Of a DNA stretch of 64,000 bases, positions 43,935 through 54,318 are shown piece by piece. The number at the start of each line of letters is the position of its first letter. Position 1 is the first letter of the stretch. The translations under genes were made by a program, and so were the position numbers. The notes under the pieces were generated by a model. It was not told the DNA's origin. It worked only from the letters and a program-made list of their open reading frames with translations, and did not search any database. Source of the DNA: Granulicella aggregans (lineage in GTDB: Bacteria > Acidobacteriota > Terriglobia > Terriglobales > Acidobacteriaceae). Location of the stretch: positions 806,001 through 870,000 of the forward strand of contig NZ_JAGSYE010000002.1 in assembly GCF_025685565.1 (NCBI RefSeq). Reading direction: 5' to 3'.

Positions 43935-46900
43935 TTACTGCGTCGTCACCTGGACCGAGTCGCCGACTGAATTGACCAGTGTCACTGTCACGTTCTGAAT
44001 GGACGATGCATCATCGTTCAAAGTGAAGTCCTGCGTGTACACGAACGTGGATCCATAAGGTGCCGAGACAGACGAAGTAAAGTAGTCCGCAAAGATAGTA
44101 GTCGCGGGGAGCGTGATATCCGGGGTTGAGACGCTGTTTCCGGGAGCAGCCGTGAAATGGAACCTGGCAGTCGAAACCTCGCGCGTATTTGAGAATCCGT
44201 GCACCGCCACCACCAGCGTCGTGCCCGACCGCGTCAGAGCTGCGGTTGTGATCATTGGAACGGCTGGCGGAATCGTAATCTCTACGGGCACCACGTTCGC
44301 GGGCGTCACGTTGACTCCGTTCGATGTCACCACCAGAGTCACCGTTGCGACTCCGGCTACGGTGCCGCTCTGAATCTGCACGGTCGGCGTGACTTGCGAT
44401 AGAGCTGGAATGGTGTAGAGCTGGGTCCGCCCCCCGGTCGAGAACTGTACCGCCGGATCATCGACTGCGTTGGTGACAGACGGTGTGAAGGCGAGATTCA
44501 GCGAGCCGGCGATCGGGAAGGGATATGGGTTGACCAGTTGGAAGGTCAAGGACGGCTGTGACGCGGGAGCCGCAGTGGGAGGCCCGGAGAAGTTAATATC
44601 CGGCGCAGCGAAGACAGAGAAACTCTGCGCAGCCGTGGTGGACTTGGTTACAGAATCGAATACCGTGATCTGCCCCGTTCCCGTCGCGGCCAGGAAGCTG
44701 GCAGGAACGATCGCCGTCAGCGTCGTGGAGCTGGCAAAATTTGTGGCTATTGCCGCGCCGTTGAGTTGTACCGTGTCTGTGGAGACGAAGTTAGCCCCGG
44801 TGAGCGTGATCGTTGTTGCCCCGCTGCCGATCACCCCACCCGCCGGAGTAATGCTGGCCAGTGTTGGAGCCGGCGGCGATACGGTGAAGGTCTGTGTCAC
44901 CGAGGTCGCCGCGGCGTAAGTGGTATTCCCTGCCTGCGCCGCCTGGATAACCACCGTGCCCGCGCCCGTCAACGTCACCGTGCTGGCCGAGACGGTCGCC
45001 GGGCCTGAGATCACGGAGTATGTCACGGCCAAACCGGAAGAGGCCGTCGCAGATAGAGTGAACGGAGCGTCGCCCAGCGTGTGGTTCGGGATTGACGGAA
45101 AGGTGATGGTCTGCGACTGTAGCGATACCGTGAAACTCTGGTTGACCGGTGTCGCTGCCGCAAAGTTCGTGTTCCCGGCCTGCGTCGCCTGGATCTGCAC
45201 CGTGCCCGCACCCGTCAGGGTGACCAAGTTGCCCGCAATCGTCGCCGGGCCGGAGTTGACAGCGTACGAGATCGCTAGCCCGGAGGAAGCCGTGGCGTTG
45301 AGTTGGAACGCCGGATCACCTGCTGTGTGGTTCGGGATTGGCGCGAAGCTAATCGTCTGCGTCGCCTTTGCGACTGTGAAGCTCTGCGTCACCGGCGTTG
45401 CCGCAGCAAAGGTGGTTGCATTTCCTGCCTGGGTCGCCTGAATCCCCACCGTACCAGCGCCGGTAATCGTCACGACGTTGCCCGACACCGTAGCCGGACC
45501 GCTGGTCACTGCATAACTGACAGGCAAGCCTGAACTCGCCGTAGCGTTCAACGTGAAGGGCGGGTCTCCGAACTGATGGTCCGGAATGGGGGCAAACGTG
45601 ATCGTCTGCGCCTTGGTTGTTACTACCACGGTTTGGTTAGGCGACGTGCTGGCCTGGTAGTTGGCATCGCCACTGTAGCGCGCGTTTAGAACGTGCGTTC
45701 CCACGGTTAGATTGCTCACTGCCAGCACGGCAGAGCCTCCGGTGCTGGTCGACGTCACAGCTACAGTGCTCAAACTGGTGCTAGCGGTAGTGTCGAAGAA
45801 GTTCACTGTGCCGGTCATCGCGGGGCTGCCTGTTCCTCCGGCGATCGTCCCCGTCAACATCTCCGTCTGGCCCACCGCGAGAGTCGCAGCCGAAAGCGCC
45901 AGCGTCGAAGTCGTTGGATCCAGACTCACAGTGACCATCTGCGCTGGACTTGTGCTCGCGTCAACGTTTCCATCGCCGCCATAGCTCGCCGTGATGCTGT
46001 GCGTCCCCACTGTCAGCACCGTCGTCTGAAACTGCGCAGTCGCCGTCCCGCTCTGCTGCGACGCACTCAAAACCTGCGTCCCGACCAGGTTTGTCCCGTC
46101 AAAGAAGCTCACGTTACCGGTCGGCGTCGGTCCGCCCGTCGCGGCGGTGACGACGGCCTGGAAGGTCTCTGCCTGTCCCGCATTGAGCTGGGTTGGCGAA
46201 ACGCTCAGCGCAGTCGTACTGGACGCCTTGGTAACCTGCCCGCCCGGAATGTAGACGGTTCCCATAGCGCCTGCGTTGCCGCCATCCGAGCTGCCGCCGG
46301 TGGCGGTGGCCAGCGTCAGATTGAAGTTGTTGGCAGAGGTGAAATAAAGGGCGACTCTGCCGCCACCGCCGCCCGCCTCGCCGCCTGAGCCGCCGTTGGC
46401 CGCAATGCTTCCCGAGCCCGCAAGGGTGGTTGTATGGATGTTTACCGATCCCCCCGAGCCGCCCCCGACCTGGAGACCGGTCCCGTCTCCGCCGTTCGCG
46501 GAGATCACCCCGTCATCGGTGAGCACTCCCGAGACGGTGAGGAGAAGGTCTCCGCCGCCCGCGCCGGGAATCGTTCCGCAACAGCGCGAGCCGCCCCCAG
46601 AGCCGAGATCGACGGGTAGCATCTTTGAGCCGTAGGTCGGGGATGGAGAAGCTCCATCGCCCACTCCACCGAGCCCACCGTAAGAGCCACCCGCGCTTGT
46701 ACCAGCCGGAGAGCCGCCCGGTCCCGCGCCCGCGACATACCCCTGCGTATCGGCGTTCAGCGAACCGGCGCTATTGACGGTGATCGAGCCGGCGGTGATC
46801 GCCACGCCCGATCCCGCCCACACACCGTTGACCTGAGCCGTATTGTTTGCAGATTGCGCGACCACAGTGCCGCTCACCGCCAGTGCGTTGGTCACCGTCA

Positions 46901-49900
46901 AAGTTGTGCCACCGCCAATCGTCAGCAAGGCACCGGGCTGCAAATTCACGGTGTTGTACGTGGGAGAGCCCCCAGCTGGAATCGTGAAGTTCTGGTAGAT
47001 CGCAAGATTGTTGTTCGTCGCCGAAGTATCGAAGAACGCCGACGTACCATTGCTGCCTGGAGAAGCTGTGGCGCTGGTGCATTGGGTGCCGCAACCGCCG
47101 CCCGAGGCCGTCGATGCGGAGAAGCCGGTGAAGTTGCTGGAGGGTGCGTCGTAGTAGACGGCCACACGACCACCACCACCGCCGGCCTCGCCGCCCAGAC
47201 CACCATTGGCGGTAAAGGCCCCCGCCCCCGACAGCCCTGCGGTCTTAACGTAGACGGTTCCGCCGGAGCCGCCCCCAGCCTGGTACCCGACGATGGCCGC
47301 GCCATTGGCAGAGATCGTTCCGTTATTGGTGAGAGTTCCCGATACGTTGAAGAAGAGCGCACCGCCGCCCGCGCCCGCGGAGGTTGAGCAACAACGCAGA
47401 CCGCCGCCCGAACCGAGGTCGACGGGAAGAGTCGCCGAACCATATGTGGCGGCCGAGGGACTTCCATCGCCTGCTCCTCCTGCTCCTCCGTAGGAGCCAC
47501 CCGCGCTGGTACCGGGCGATGCACCGCCGGGACCGGCACTTGGGACATATCCCTGGCCATCGGCGTTGATCGAACCATTCGCGTTGACGACCACCTCTGC
47601 GGCGTTAAGGGTCACACCTGCGCCTTGCCACTTCCCGTTTACCAGGGCCGTATTGTTGATCGATTGCGCGACCACCGTACCGCTCACCGTCAAGGAACCG
47701 GCAACCGTAACCGTCGAGCCGCCGCCGATCGTCAGAACTGCATTCGGCTGCACCGTAATCGAGTTGTAGCTGACGGTTGTACCTGCCGGGATCGTGAGGT
47801 CCTGATCCACCATCAGATTGCTGTTGGTTGCCGAGGTGTCGAAAAACGCCGCAGTCCCCACTCCGCCCGCGGACGAAGTGCCGTTCGAGCACTGTGTCTG
47901 GCAGCTGCCTCCGTTGGACGTGGATGTGGAGAAGCCGGTAAAGGTGCTGGTCGGCGCGTTGTAGTAAACGGCGATCCGTCCGCCGCCGCCAGCTGCCTCG
48001 CCTCCTGTTCCGCCGTTGGCCGTAAAGACGCCCGAACCCGCCAAGCCTGCTGTCGTGACCCACACCGATCCGCCGGAACCACCGCCGCCCTGATAGCCAA
48101 CTAAGTTCGCTCCGTTCGCGGAGATGACTCCATTGTCCGTGAGAGTTCCACTTATGATCAGGCGAACCAAGCCGCCGCCAGTTCCGGCAATCGCCCCACA
48201 GCAACGAGAGCCGCCGCCCGAGCCAAGATCGTCAGGCGTCGTGTTGGAACCATAGATCGGAGCCGGCGGAGTACCATCGCCCACTCCGCCCAGACCTCCA
48301 TAGGAACCGCCGGCGCTCGAACCGGCCAGACCTCCGCCCGGGCCCGAACTAGCCAGATACCCCTGACCGTCCGCATTGATCGAACTGCCTGCATCCACCT
48401 GGACTGAGCCTGCGTCCACCGTCACGCCCGAGCCCTGCCAACTGCCACTCACCTGAGACGCATTGTTGATCGACTGCAACACCATCTGCGAATTGCCCGT
48501 GACCAGGATCGCGCCGCTGATGTTCAGCGTCGAGCCGCCCCCGATAGTGAAGTTGCCACCGCCGGTCACCGTGACACTGTTGGAAGCCAGGGTCGTGCCG
48601 CTGCCCACCGTGAGCTTCGCCCCATTGTTGACCGTGACACTGTTGAAGCTAAGGTTCGCATTCGGCGGGAGTGTCGTGTCGTTCGAGACGGTCAAGTTCG
48701 ACCCGGAACCGAGTGTAAAGACCGTTCCGACCGCACCGGGATTGCCGTTGCTCGATGTGCCGCCGTTCGAAGTGACCAGCGCAATGTTGAAACCGCTGTT
48801 TGTGTTGTAGTAGATGGCAACCCTTCCGCCACCGCCGCCGGCCTCGCCGCCCAGGCCGCCGTCAACCGCAACGCTGCCTGAACCGGTCAGGGTCCCAATC
48901 TGCATGGATACGGTTCCGCCGGAACCCCCACCCACCTGCAGCCCGGTCCCATTTCCACCGTTCGCCGAGATGATTCCGTTATCGGTCAAAGTTCCCGAGA
49001 CGGTGATCGTAAGCTCTCCACCACCCGCACCCGGAATCGTTCCGCAGCAGCGCGTGTTGCCTCCCGAACCGAGGTCGGTCGGCGCTGTCGTCGAGCCATA
49101 AATACCGCCCGGAGAGACGCCGTCGCCTACACCCCCAAGCCCGCCATAGGATCCACCCGCGCTTGAGCCGCCCGGTGCACCTCCTGGACCCGCGCCCGCA
49201 ACGTATCCCTGGCCATCTGCGTTGATCGAGCCGCCGGTATTGACCACCATCGACGTCGCATGGAGAGTAACGCCACTTCCCTGCCACTTTCCGTTCATCA
49301 GAGCCGTGTTGTTGATCGACTGCGCAACCAGGGTGCCGCTGACAGTCAAAGTATTGGTCACTGTAACCGTTGAGCCACCGCCGATTGTCAGGATCGCGCC
49401 CGGCTGCACCGTAATTGAGTTGTACGTAACTGTAGTACCTGCGGGGATCGTAAGGTCCTGATCCACCATCAGATTGCCATTGGTTGCCGAGGTATCAAAA
49501 AACGCCACAGTGCCGGTGCTGCCTGCCGAAGCCGTGCCGTTCGAGCATTGCGTGCCGCAGCTCGCACCGTTGGACGTGGACGTTGAGAACCCTGTGAAGG
49601 TGCTTGTCGGCGCGTTGTAGTAAACAGCGATCCGTCCGCCGCCGCCGGCTGCCTCACCGCCCGTGCCGCCATTGGCTGTGAAGACGCCCGAGCCCACAAG
49701 TCCCGCCGTCGTGACCCACACCGACCCGCCGGAGCCACCCCCGCCCTGGTATCCGACCAGATTCGCTCCGTTCGCGGAGATAACCCCGTTGTCGGTTAGC
49801 GTTCCACTTACGATCAGACGGACCGCGCCGCCGCCAGTTCCGGCAATGGCTCCGCAACAGCGAGAACCGCCGCCCGAGCCAAGGTCGCTGGGCGTCGTGT

Positions 49901-50426
49901 TGGAACCATAAATCGGACCTGCGGAAGTAGCATTTTCCCCCAGTCCGCCCATCCCGCCGTAGGAGCCTCCGGCGCTCGAGCCGGCCGGAGCTCCGCCCGG
50001 ACCTGCACTCGCCAGATACCCTTGGCCGTCTGCATTGATCGAGCTACCAGCATCTACCTGGACAGAGCCTGCGTTCACCGTAACGCCCACACCCTGCCAA
50101 CTGCCGTTCACCTGCGCGGCATTGTTGATCGACTGCAGCACTACGTTGGAGTTCGCCGTCACAAGGACCGCGCCGCTGGCCGTTACAGTAGAGCCGCCAC
50201 CAATCGTCAGCGTTGCGCCATTCTCAACCGTGAGGCTCGTCAGGCTATAAGTTCCAGTGGCCCAGGTTGCGTTGGTGGAAATTATCACGTTGCCCGTCTG
50301 CGCAACGAGAGTGGGCACGAGAGCCGAAATCGATGCGAACAAAAAGCAGAGGTTGAAAAGAACTGATTTCCAGGAGTTCCGAGTCTTGTTGTCGGTCGCC
50401 GGCTTCGCGAAGGTGGGGCGATTCAT
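43935..50426 (-). CDS. Giant repetitive surface or secreted protein
   Basis: The protein has about 2163 residues from ATG 50426. A long signal peptide (about 1-43, core SVLFNLCFLFASISALVP) precedes five glycine-rich repeats of about 270-282 residues (to about residue 1400). Each repeat has INADGQGY, GTSAGGSYGG-like, a conserved RCC pair, SGTLTxNGxISANG and GGEAGGGGGRVA. Two Ig-like Big_3-type domains, three about 85-residue modules starting QTITFxxIPxH, an IPT/TIG-like domain and a beta-rich tail follow. No sortase, autotransporter or TonB signature was found. The frame stays open to 50732, but the extra residues look non-coding. It is probably an adhesin or matrix-like protein. Confidence 0.85.
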   Translation of the reverse strand: MNRPTFAKPATDNKTRNSWKSVLFNLCFLFASISALVPTLVAQTGNVIISTNATWATGTYSLTSLTVENGATLTIGGGSTVTASGAVLVTANSNVVLQSINNAAQVNGSWQGVGVTVNAGSVQVDAGSSINADGQGYLASAGPGGAPAGSSAGGSYGGMGGLGENATSAGPIYGSNTTPSDLGSGGGSRCCGAIAGTGGGAVRLIVSGTLTDNGVISANGANLVGYQGGGGSGGSVWVTTAGLVGSGVFTANGGTGGEAAGGGGRIAVYYNAPTSTFTGFSTSTSNGASCGTQCSNGTASAGSTGTVAFFDTSATNGNLMVDQDLTIPAGTTVTYNSITVQPGAILTIGGGSTVTVTNTLTVSGTLVAQSINNTALMNGKWQGSGVTLHATSMVVNTGGSINADGQGYVAGAGPGGAPGGSSAGGSYGGLGGVGDGVSPGGIYGSTTAPTDLGSGGNTRCCGTIPGAGGGELTITVSGTLTDNGIISANGGNGTGLQVGGGSGGTVSMQIGTLTGSGSVAVDGGLGGEAGGGGGRVAIYYNTNSGFNIALVTSNGGTSSNGNPGAVGTVFTLGSGSNLTVSNDTTLPPNANLSFNSVTVNNGAKLTVGSGTTLASNSVTVTGGGNFTIGGGSTLNISGAILVTGNSQMVLQSINNASQVSGSWQGSGVTVDAGSVQVDAGSSINADGQGYLASSGPGGGLAGSSAGGSYGGLGGVGDGTPPAPIYGSNTTPDDLGSGGGSRCCGAIAGTGGGLVRLIISGTLTDNGVISANGANLVGYQGGGGSGGSVWVTTAGLAGSGVFTANGGTGGEAAGGGGRIAVYYNAPTSTFTGFSTSTSNGGSCQTQCSNGTSSAGGVGTAAFFDTSATNSNLMVDQDLTIPAGTTVSYNSITVQPNAVLTIGGGSTVTVAGSLTVSGTVVAQSINNTALVNGKWQGAGVTLNAAEVVVNANGSINADGQGYVPSAGPGGASPGTSAGGSYGGAGGAGDGSPSAATYGSATLPVDLGSGGGLRCCSTSAGAGGGALFFNVSGTLTNNGTISANGAAIVGYQAGGGSGGTVYVKTAGLSGAGAFTANGGLGGEAGGGGGRVAVYYDAPSSNFTGFSASTASGGGCGTQCTSATASPGSNGTSAFFDTSATNNNLAIYQNFTIPAGGSPTYNTVNLQPGALLTIGGGTTLTVTNALAVSGTVVAQSANNTAQVNGVWAGSGVAITAGSITVNSAGSLNADTQGYVAGAGPGGSPAGTSAGGSYGGLGGVGDGASPSPTYGSKMLPVDLGSGGGSRCCGTIPGAGGGDLLLTVSGVLTDDGVISANGGDGTGLQVGGGSGGSVNIHTTTLAGSGSIAANGGSGGEAGGGGGRVALYFTSANNFNLTLATATGGSSDGGNAGAMGTVYIPGGQVTKASSTTALSVSPTQLNAGQAETFQAVVTAATGGPTPTGNVSFFDGTNLVGTQVLSASQQSGTATAQFQTTVLTVGTHSITASYGGDGNVDASTSPAQMVTVSLDPTTSTLALSAATLAVGQTEMLTGTIAGGTGSPAMTGTVNFFDTTASTSLSTVAVTSTSTGGSAVLAVSNLTVGTHVLNARYSGDANYQASTSPNQTVVVTTKAQTITFAPIPDHQFGDPPFTLNATASSGLPVSYAVTSGPATVSGNVVTITGAGTVGIQATQAGNATTFAAATPVTQSFTVAKATQTISFAPIPNHTAGDPAFQLNATASSGLAISYAVNSGPATIAGNLVTLTGAGTVQIQATQAGNTNFAAATPVNQSFTVSLQSQTITFPSIPNHTLGDAPFTLSATASSGLAVTYSVISGPATVSASTVTLTGAGTVVIQAAQAGNTTYAAATSVTQTFTVSPPAPTLASITPAGGVIGSGATTITLTGANFVSTDTVQLNGAAIATNFASSTTLTAIVPASFLAATGTGQITVFDSVTKSTTAAQSFSVFAAPDINFSGPPTAAPASQPSLTFQLVNPYPFPIAGSLNLAFTPSVTNAVDDPAVQFSTGGRTQLYTIPALSQVTPTVQIQSGTVAGVATVTLVVTSNGVNVTPANVVPVEITIPPAVPMITTAALTRSGTTLVVAVHGFSNTREVSTARFHFTAAPGNSVSTPDITLPATTIFADYFTSSVSAPYGSTFVYTQDFTLNDDASSIQNVTVTLVNSVGDSVQVTTQ
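46250..50280. repeat. Five tandem c. 810-845-bp coding repeats
   Basis: The SAGGSYGG-encoding block recurs near 49,960, 49,150, 48,305, 47,500 and 46,690, giving spacings of about 815, 845, 810 and 810 bases. Units 1 and 3 (counted from the N-terminus) are nearly identical over long stretches, so a two-unit block was probably duplicated. Such repeats can change number by recombination and can be misassembled from short reads. Confidence 0.85.
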
Positions 50427-50793
50427 GAGTTGATCCCAGGCAAGCTGAATGTTCGAGTTGGGACTCGCTTGCGCGCTCGTGTCAACCTGCATTTGGGCCT
50501 CCACGATTCGATTCGGTGTACGGCGTGCAACCGTGACACGAGGACCAATCGCGGCGATGCGGTGTGCCGGACGCAGAACGCCGGAACACCGGAATCTTGA
50601 CCGGGACAAATCACCAGTGGAGCATGGGGGCCGACGCGGGAATCTTACCACGGCGAATCCCGAACGAGCTGTTTTTTGCCAGAAATTGCAAAGCTCGTGA
50701 AATCGCTGACAAGGAGGCGTCATCCACACCATGGCTCTCCGGAGGAAAGCTCATGGTGCTACGACGCATCTGATTCGACAAATATGCGATGAC
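50427..50793. other. Upstream region of the giant repeat gene
   Basis: 367 bases between the chosen start of the repeat protein and the stop of the TonB receptor. No gene with coding character was seen. The upstream open part of the same frame is Arg/Pro-rich and lacks a plausible signal sequence. It probably holds the promoter or a leader of the repeat gene. Confidence 0.5.
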
Positions 50794-53700
50794 CTAGAAC
50801 GTGTAGTGGGCCGCAAGTTGCAAAGTTCGAGAGGCGACTCCGCCTGGCTGGAGTGTGCTCACCTTCCCGAATGTTGCGCTTCCAAACTGTGTGTTTGGAT
50901 TCCCGAGACTCGCGTGGTTGAAGACGTTAGATGCCTCAAGACGAAACTCTATGGCATGGTTCTCGCGGATGTTCACCTTCTTCAGCAGCGAAGCATCCGA
51001 CGTCACCAGCCGCGGTCCACGCCCAAAGGTGCGAGGAGCATTGCCAAAGGTAAACGCAGCGTTCTGAGTGAACGCACCCGTATTGAACCACTGCGCGATC
51101 TTTGCAGACCGCGCCCTTGAACTTGAGAGACTATTCGGATTGCCGTCGAGATTCGGGCGAACTCCATCCGAGTAGGTGCCGGTGTTGTTCGTCGCGTCGA
51201 TCACGCTGAGCGCTGTGCCGGAGTGGATCTCTGTCAGCGCACCCACTGTCCACCCGCCCACCAGGCTATCCAGCCACCGAGACTGCAAGTTCACCAGCTT
51301 GCCGCGTCCGAAAGGAAGCTCATACAACGCATTGCCCATGAGGCGCTGGCGAACATCGTTGCCTGACAAACCATACCGTGTCTGCGGATGGTAGTAGTCG
51401 GTGTAAGTATCCGTGCCTGGATATCCGGCAAGCTCGTTGCGCGCCACTTCATTGTCGACGAACTTCGAGAAGGTATAGTTCACCTGATATTGAAGTCCGC
51501 GCGAGTAGCGCTTCTGCACACCGATGTTCACGCCGTTGTACTTGGACTGGCCGATGTCCGGATAGAGCACCTGGACGTTGCTGAACTGCGGGAAGGGCCG
51601 AAGCGTCTGCGTGTTGAAGCCGGCGGGCAAGGTAGACAGAGTCGCTTGGGCCGTCGGAGTGATCTGATTGATGCTCTCGGCGCTTACGCTGGCGAGATGA
51701 TGGCCGTAAGTTCCGAGATAACCGACATCCAGCAGAAGACTTCCCTTGAACTCATGCTGCACGTCGAGATTCGCCTGGTACAGGTATCCGGTATGCCGCT
51801 TGGGCTGAATGAATTGTGGCGCGACGGTGGGCTTCTGCCCAACGGCAACTGCGCCAAAGCCCGGGGTCAGTTGATCGAGCGTCGGGAACACCGCCTTGCC
51901 CGTGCCATCTGTCGCGTTATTCTTCAACAGAAACGCGGGTGTTCCAACGCCAGGGTTCGCCGACTGTAGCGTGATCGCGTTCGAAAAGCCGGTGTAATCG
52001 ACGATGGGAGTTGCCTGGTCGTACTCGCCGGGGAACAGGATCGCTCCACCACCACGCACTACAGAGTGTTCGACAGGTGTGTAAGCAAAGCCGACGCGCG
52101 GGCCGAAGTTGGTATAGTCGAAGTTGTTCGCGTACTTGCTCTGACCGTTGATGCCGGAGAAGGTGATGATGCCCGGCGTGTTGGAAATGGGGTTGATCGC
52201 GTTTACGTCGAAGGAGTTCTGCCGGTTGTTGGTGAGATAACGAGGCGAGTCGATGTCCCAACGAAGCCCATAGTTCAGGGTCAGCTTGGAGTTCACGTGC
52301 CAGTTGTCCTGCGCGTAGAGTCCCCAGCTCCAACCAACCGAGTAGAGCAGTTCCGTCTCCTGCCGCGTGGCGGAGGCGACGCGACCCAACACCAGGTTTG
52401 CCAGGCTTCCAGCCGCTGCGTTCGTGCTGATGCCCGTGTTGTTGAAGGTGAAGAAGCCGCCGGCTGACGGAGAGTAGAGGTCCCCATCGGCGGAGGTGCG
52501 ATAGTCGACGCCGAACTTAAATTGATGATTGCCGCGCTGCCAGGAAAGATTATCGGTGTACTCGTTGCTGATGATGGGAGTCTGCAAACGCTGTTGCTGG
52601 GAGTTGTTTCCGATTGCAGCCAGGCCGCTCAATGAGACGCCAGGGAAGAATTGGGAATTGATTCCAGGCAACGCCAGCTGAGAGTTTACTGCTGCATCCA
52701 CGCTGTGCGAGATGCTGAGCGACTGCCTGCGCGAGTAAGTGAATCTCGCTTCGTTGATCAGGCTTGGCGTGAAGATGTGGTTCCAGGTAGCGGACGGGTT
52801 GTAGTAGTAGTTGTGCGATAGCGCGCCGTAGACGTCTGTACCGGGAGTTGGAAACACATCGGAGGTGACAGTGTGATCCGGCTGGGCGAGGAAGCGGCCA
52901 TAGACTGTGTCCTTCTCGCGGAAGACGTGATCGATGCGAACAACGTAGTCGTTGATGATTGCGGTCGCTGGATCGTTCGCGGTGAAGTTATTGCTGTTGA
53001 TGGGAGCGCCGGCGATGTTCGGCAGCGGATAGTAGGAAGCCAGCTTGAGGCCGTAGGGATCAAGCTCCGCGCTGGGCAGCTTGTTGAGAGTCCCATCATC
53101 TCCAATAGCCTGCTTGCCGGTGCTGGGATCGATAACCGGGGTTGCGATGGCCGAAAAATCTCCCAGGCGCTCTGCAGCAGACGGAACGCTCAGCGTGAGA
53201 ACGCTCGTCGTAGTCGCGCGCTTACCTTCATAAGTGAAGAAGAAGTGCGTCTTGTCCTTGATGATCGGGCCACCGATGCTTCCTCCAAACAGCTTGTACT
53301 GTAGCGGCGGGTTAACGGTGGCGAACAGTGGCTTGGCCTGCAGATTATTGCTGCGATAGTAGATGTATCCGCTGCCGTGGAACTGGTTTGTGCCGGATTT
53401 CGTGGTCATCTGGATAACGCCACCGCCAGAACGTCCAAGGTCCGCGGTGTAGTCACTGACCGTGAGATTAAACTCCTGCAACGCGTCGATGGGAAGATCG
53501 AACATCTGGGTCGGAACACCTTGCAGCAGGTTCTGCGTGGTTCCACCGTCGACTGTGTAATTCGCATTGTTGCCGCGGCCACCCGCGATGGCGAAAGTCG
53601 ATCCCGATCCTGTGCCGGTGCCGATGACAAAACCGTTGAGGCGCTGTAGCTGCGTGGCCCTGCGATCCAGTAGCGGCAGATTCACGATCGTCTCGTTTTC

Positions 53701-54138
53701 GACGACATTCGAGATCGTGGAGGTCGTCGTTTGCAGCAATGGAATATCAGATTCGACATCGATGCTCTGCTGCACCTGGCCCGTCTGCAGAACGAGATCG
53801 ACTGTCGATGTCTGACCGGTAAGCACCTGCACGCCGGTCTTCGTCTCGGAACCGAATCCATCTTTTTCGACGGTGAGGTCATAGTGTCCAGGGATAAGCA
53901 CTGGGAAGATGAAGAAGCCATCGTCGTTGGATCTAGCTTCGCGATGTTCGCCGGACTCGGTTCGTGTGATGCTGATCTTCGCTCCGGAGATCTGGGCCTT
54001 CTGAGCGTCCTGAACGGAGCCTGAGATACTCGTCGTCTGGGCGAATGCTCGGGTTGAGGCGAAGCCAAAAGCGATGATCGCCAAGGCAAAGACAGATCGC
54101 AGTGCGTATGCTGCGGCTCGAAGATTTGAGAGTTTCAT
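50794..54138 (-). CDS. Oar-like TonB-dependent receptor with carboxypeptidase regulatory domain
   Basis: The protein has 1114 residues. A signal peptide (about 1-34) precedes an Ig-like CarboxypepD_reg domain (about 37-118, GSVQDAQKAQISGAKISI onward). A plug domain (about 130-250, with GRSGGGVIQMTTKSGTNQFHG) and a large barrel follow, ending in the aromatic strand LQLAAHYTF. This is the Oar/SusC-like type common in acidobacteria, used for uptake of oligosaccharides, peptides or siderophores across the outer membrane. No SusD-like partner is present. It lies downstream of the DUF1501 and DUF1549 genes on the same strand and may import what they process. Confidence 0.92.
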   Translation of the reverse strand: MKLSNLRAAAYALRSVFALAIIAFGFASTRAFAQTTSISGSVQDAQKAQISGAKISITRTESGEHREARSNDDGFFIFPVLIPGHYDLTVEKDGFGSETKTGVQVLTGQTSTVDLVLQTGQVQQSIDVESDIPLLQTTTSTISNVVENETIVNLPLLDRRATQLQRLNGFVIGTGTGSGSTFAIAGGRGNNANYTVDGGTTQNLLQGVPTQMFDLPIDALQEFNLTVSDYTADLGRSGGGVIQMTTKSGTNQFHGSGYIYYRSNNLQAKPLFATVNPPLQYKLFGGSIGGPIIKDKTHFFFTYEGKRATTTSVLTLSVPSAAERLGDFSAIATPVIDPSTGKQAIGDDGTLNKLPSAELDPYGLKLASYYPLPNIAGAPINSNNFTANDPATAIINDYVVRIDHVFREKDTVYGRFLAQPDHTVTSDVFPTPGTDVYGALSHNYYYNPSATWNHIFTPSLINEARFTYSRRQSLSISHSVDAAVNSQLALPGINSQFFPGVSLSGLAAIGNNSQQQRLQTPIISNEYTDNLSWQRGNHQFKFGVDYRTSADGDLYSPSAGGFFTFNNTGISTNAAAGSLANLVLGRVASATRQETELLYSVGWSWGLYAQDNWHVNSKLTLNYGLRWDIDSPRYLTNNRQNSFDVNAINPISNTPGIITFSGINGQSKYANNFDYTNFGPRVGFAYTPVEHSVVRGGGAILFPGEYDQATPIVDYTGFSNAITLQSANPGVGTPAFLLKNNATDGTGKAVFPTLDQLTPGFGAVAVGQKPTVAPQFIQPKRHTGYLYQANLDVQHEFKGSLLLDVGYLGTYGHHLASVSAESINQITPTAQATLSTLPAGFNTQTLRPFPQFSNVQVLYPDIGQSKYNGVNIGVQKRYSRGLQYQVNYTFSKFVDNEVARNELAGYPGTDTYTDYYHPQTRYGLSGNDVRQRLMGNALYELPFGRGKLVNLQSRWLDSLVGGWTVGALTEIHSGTALSVIDATNNTGTYSDGVRPNLDGNPNSLSSSRARSAKIAQWFNTGAFTQNAAFTFGNAPRTFGRGPRLVTSDASLLKKVNIRENHAIEFRLEASNVFNHASLGNPNTQFGSATFGKVSTLQPGGVASRTLQLAAHYTF

Positions 54139-54318
54139 GACGGCCTCATAAGGGATGATGGAACGGAAGAATCTGAACGCTGCGCACGTGAAGAGGTTGC
54201 GGAGCTGAAGCTGTCGATAGCGGTGCGATCGCGCAACAACAGCGCATGGGCTTGTGCATCGATGGGGTGTAGATCGTCATGTCGATTCCTTTTCGTACTG
54301 GGTTATGTTGCGCAAGCT

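Noticed and set aside
46250..50280. CRISPR-like array suggested by regular repetition
   Set aside because: The repeats are about 810-845 bp and coding, without short repeats and unique spacers.
50427..50732. Upstream extension of the giant repeat protein
   Set aside because: The added 102 residues are Arg/Pro-rich and would bury the signal peptide; ATG 50426 places it at the N-terminus.
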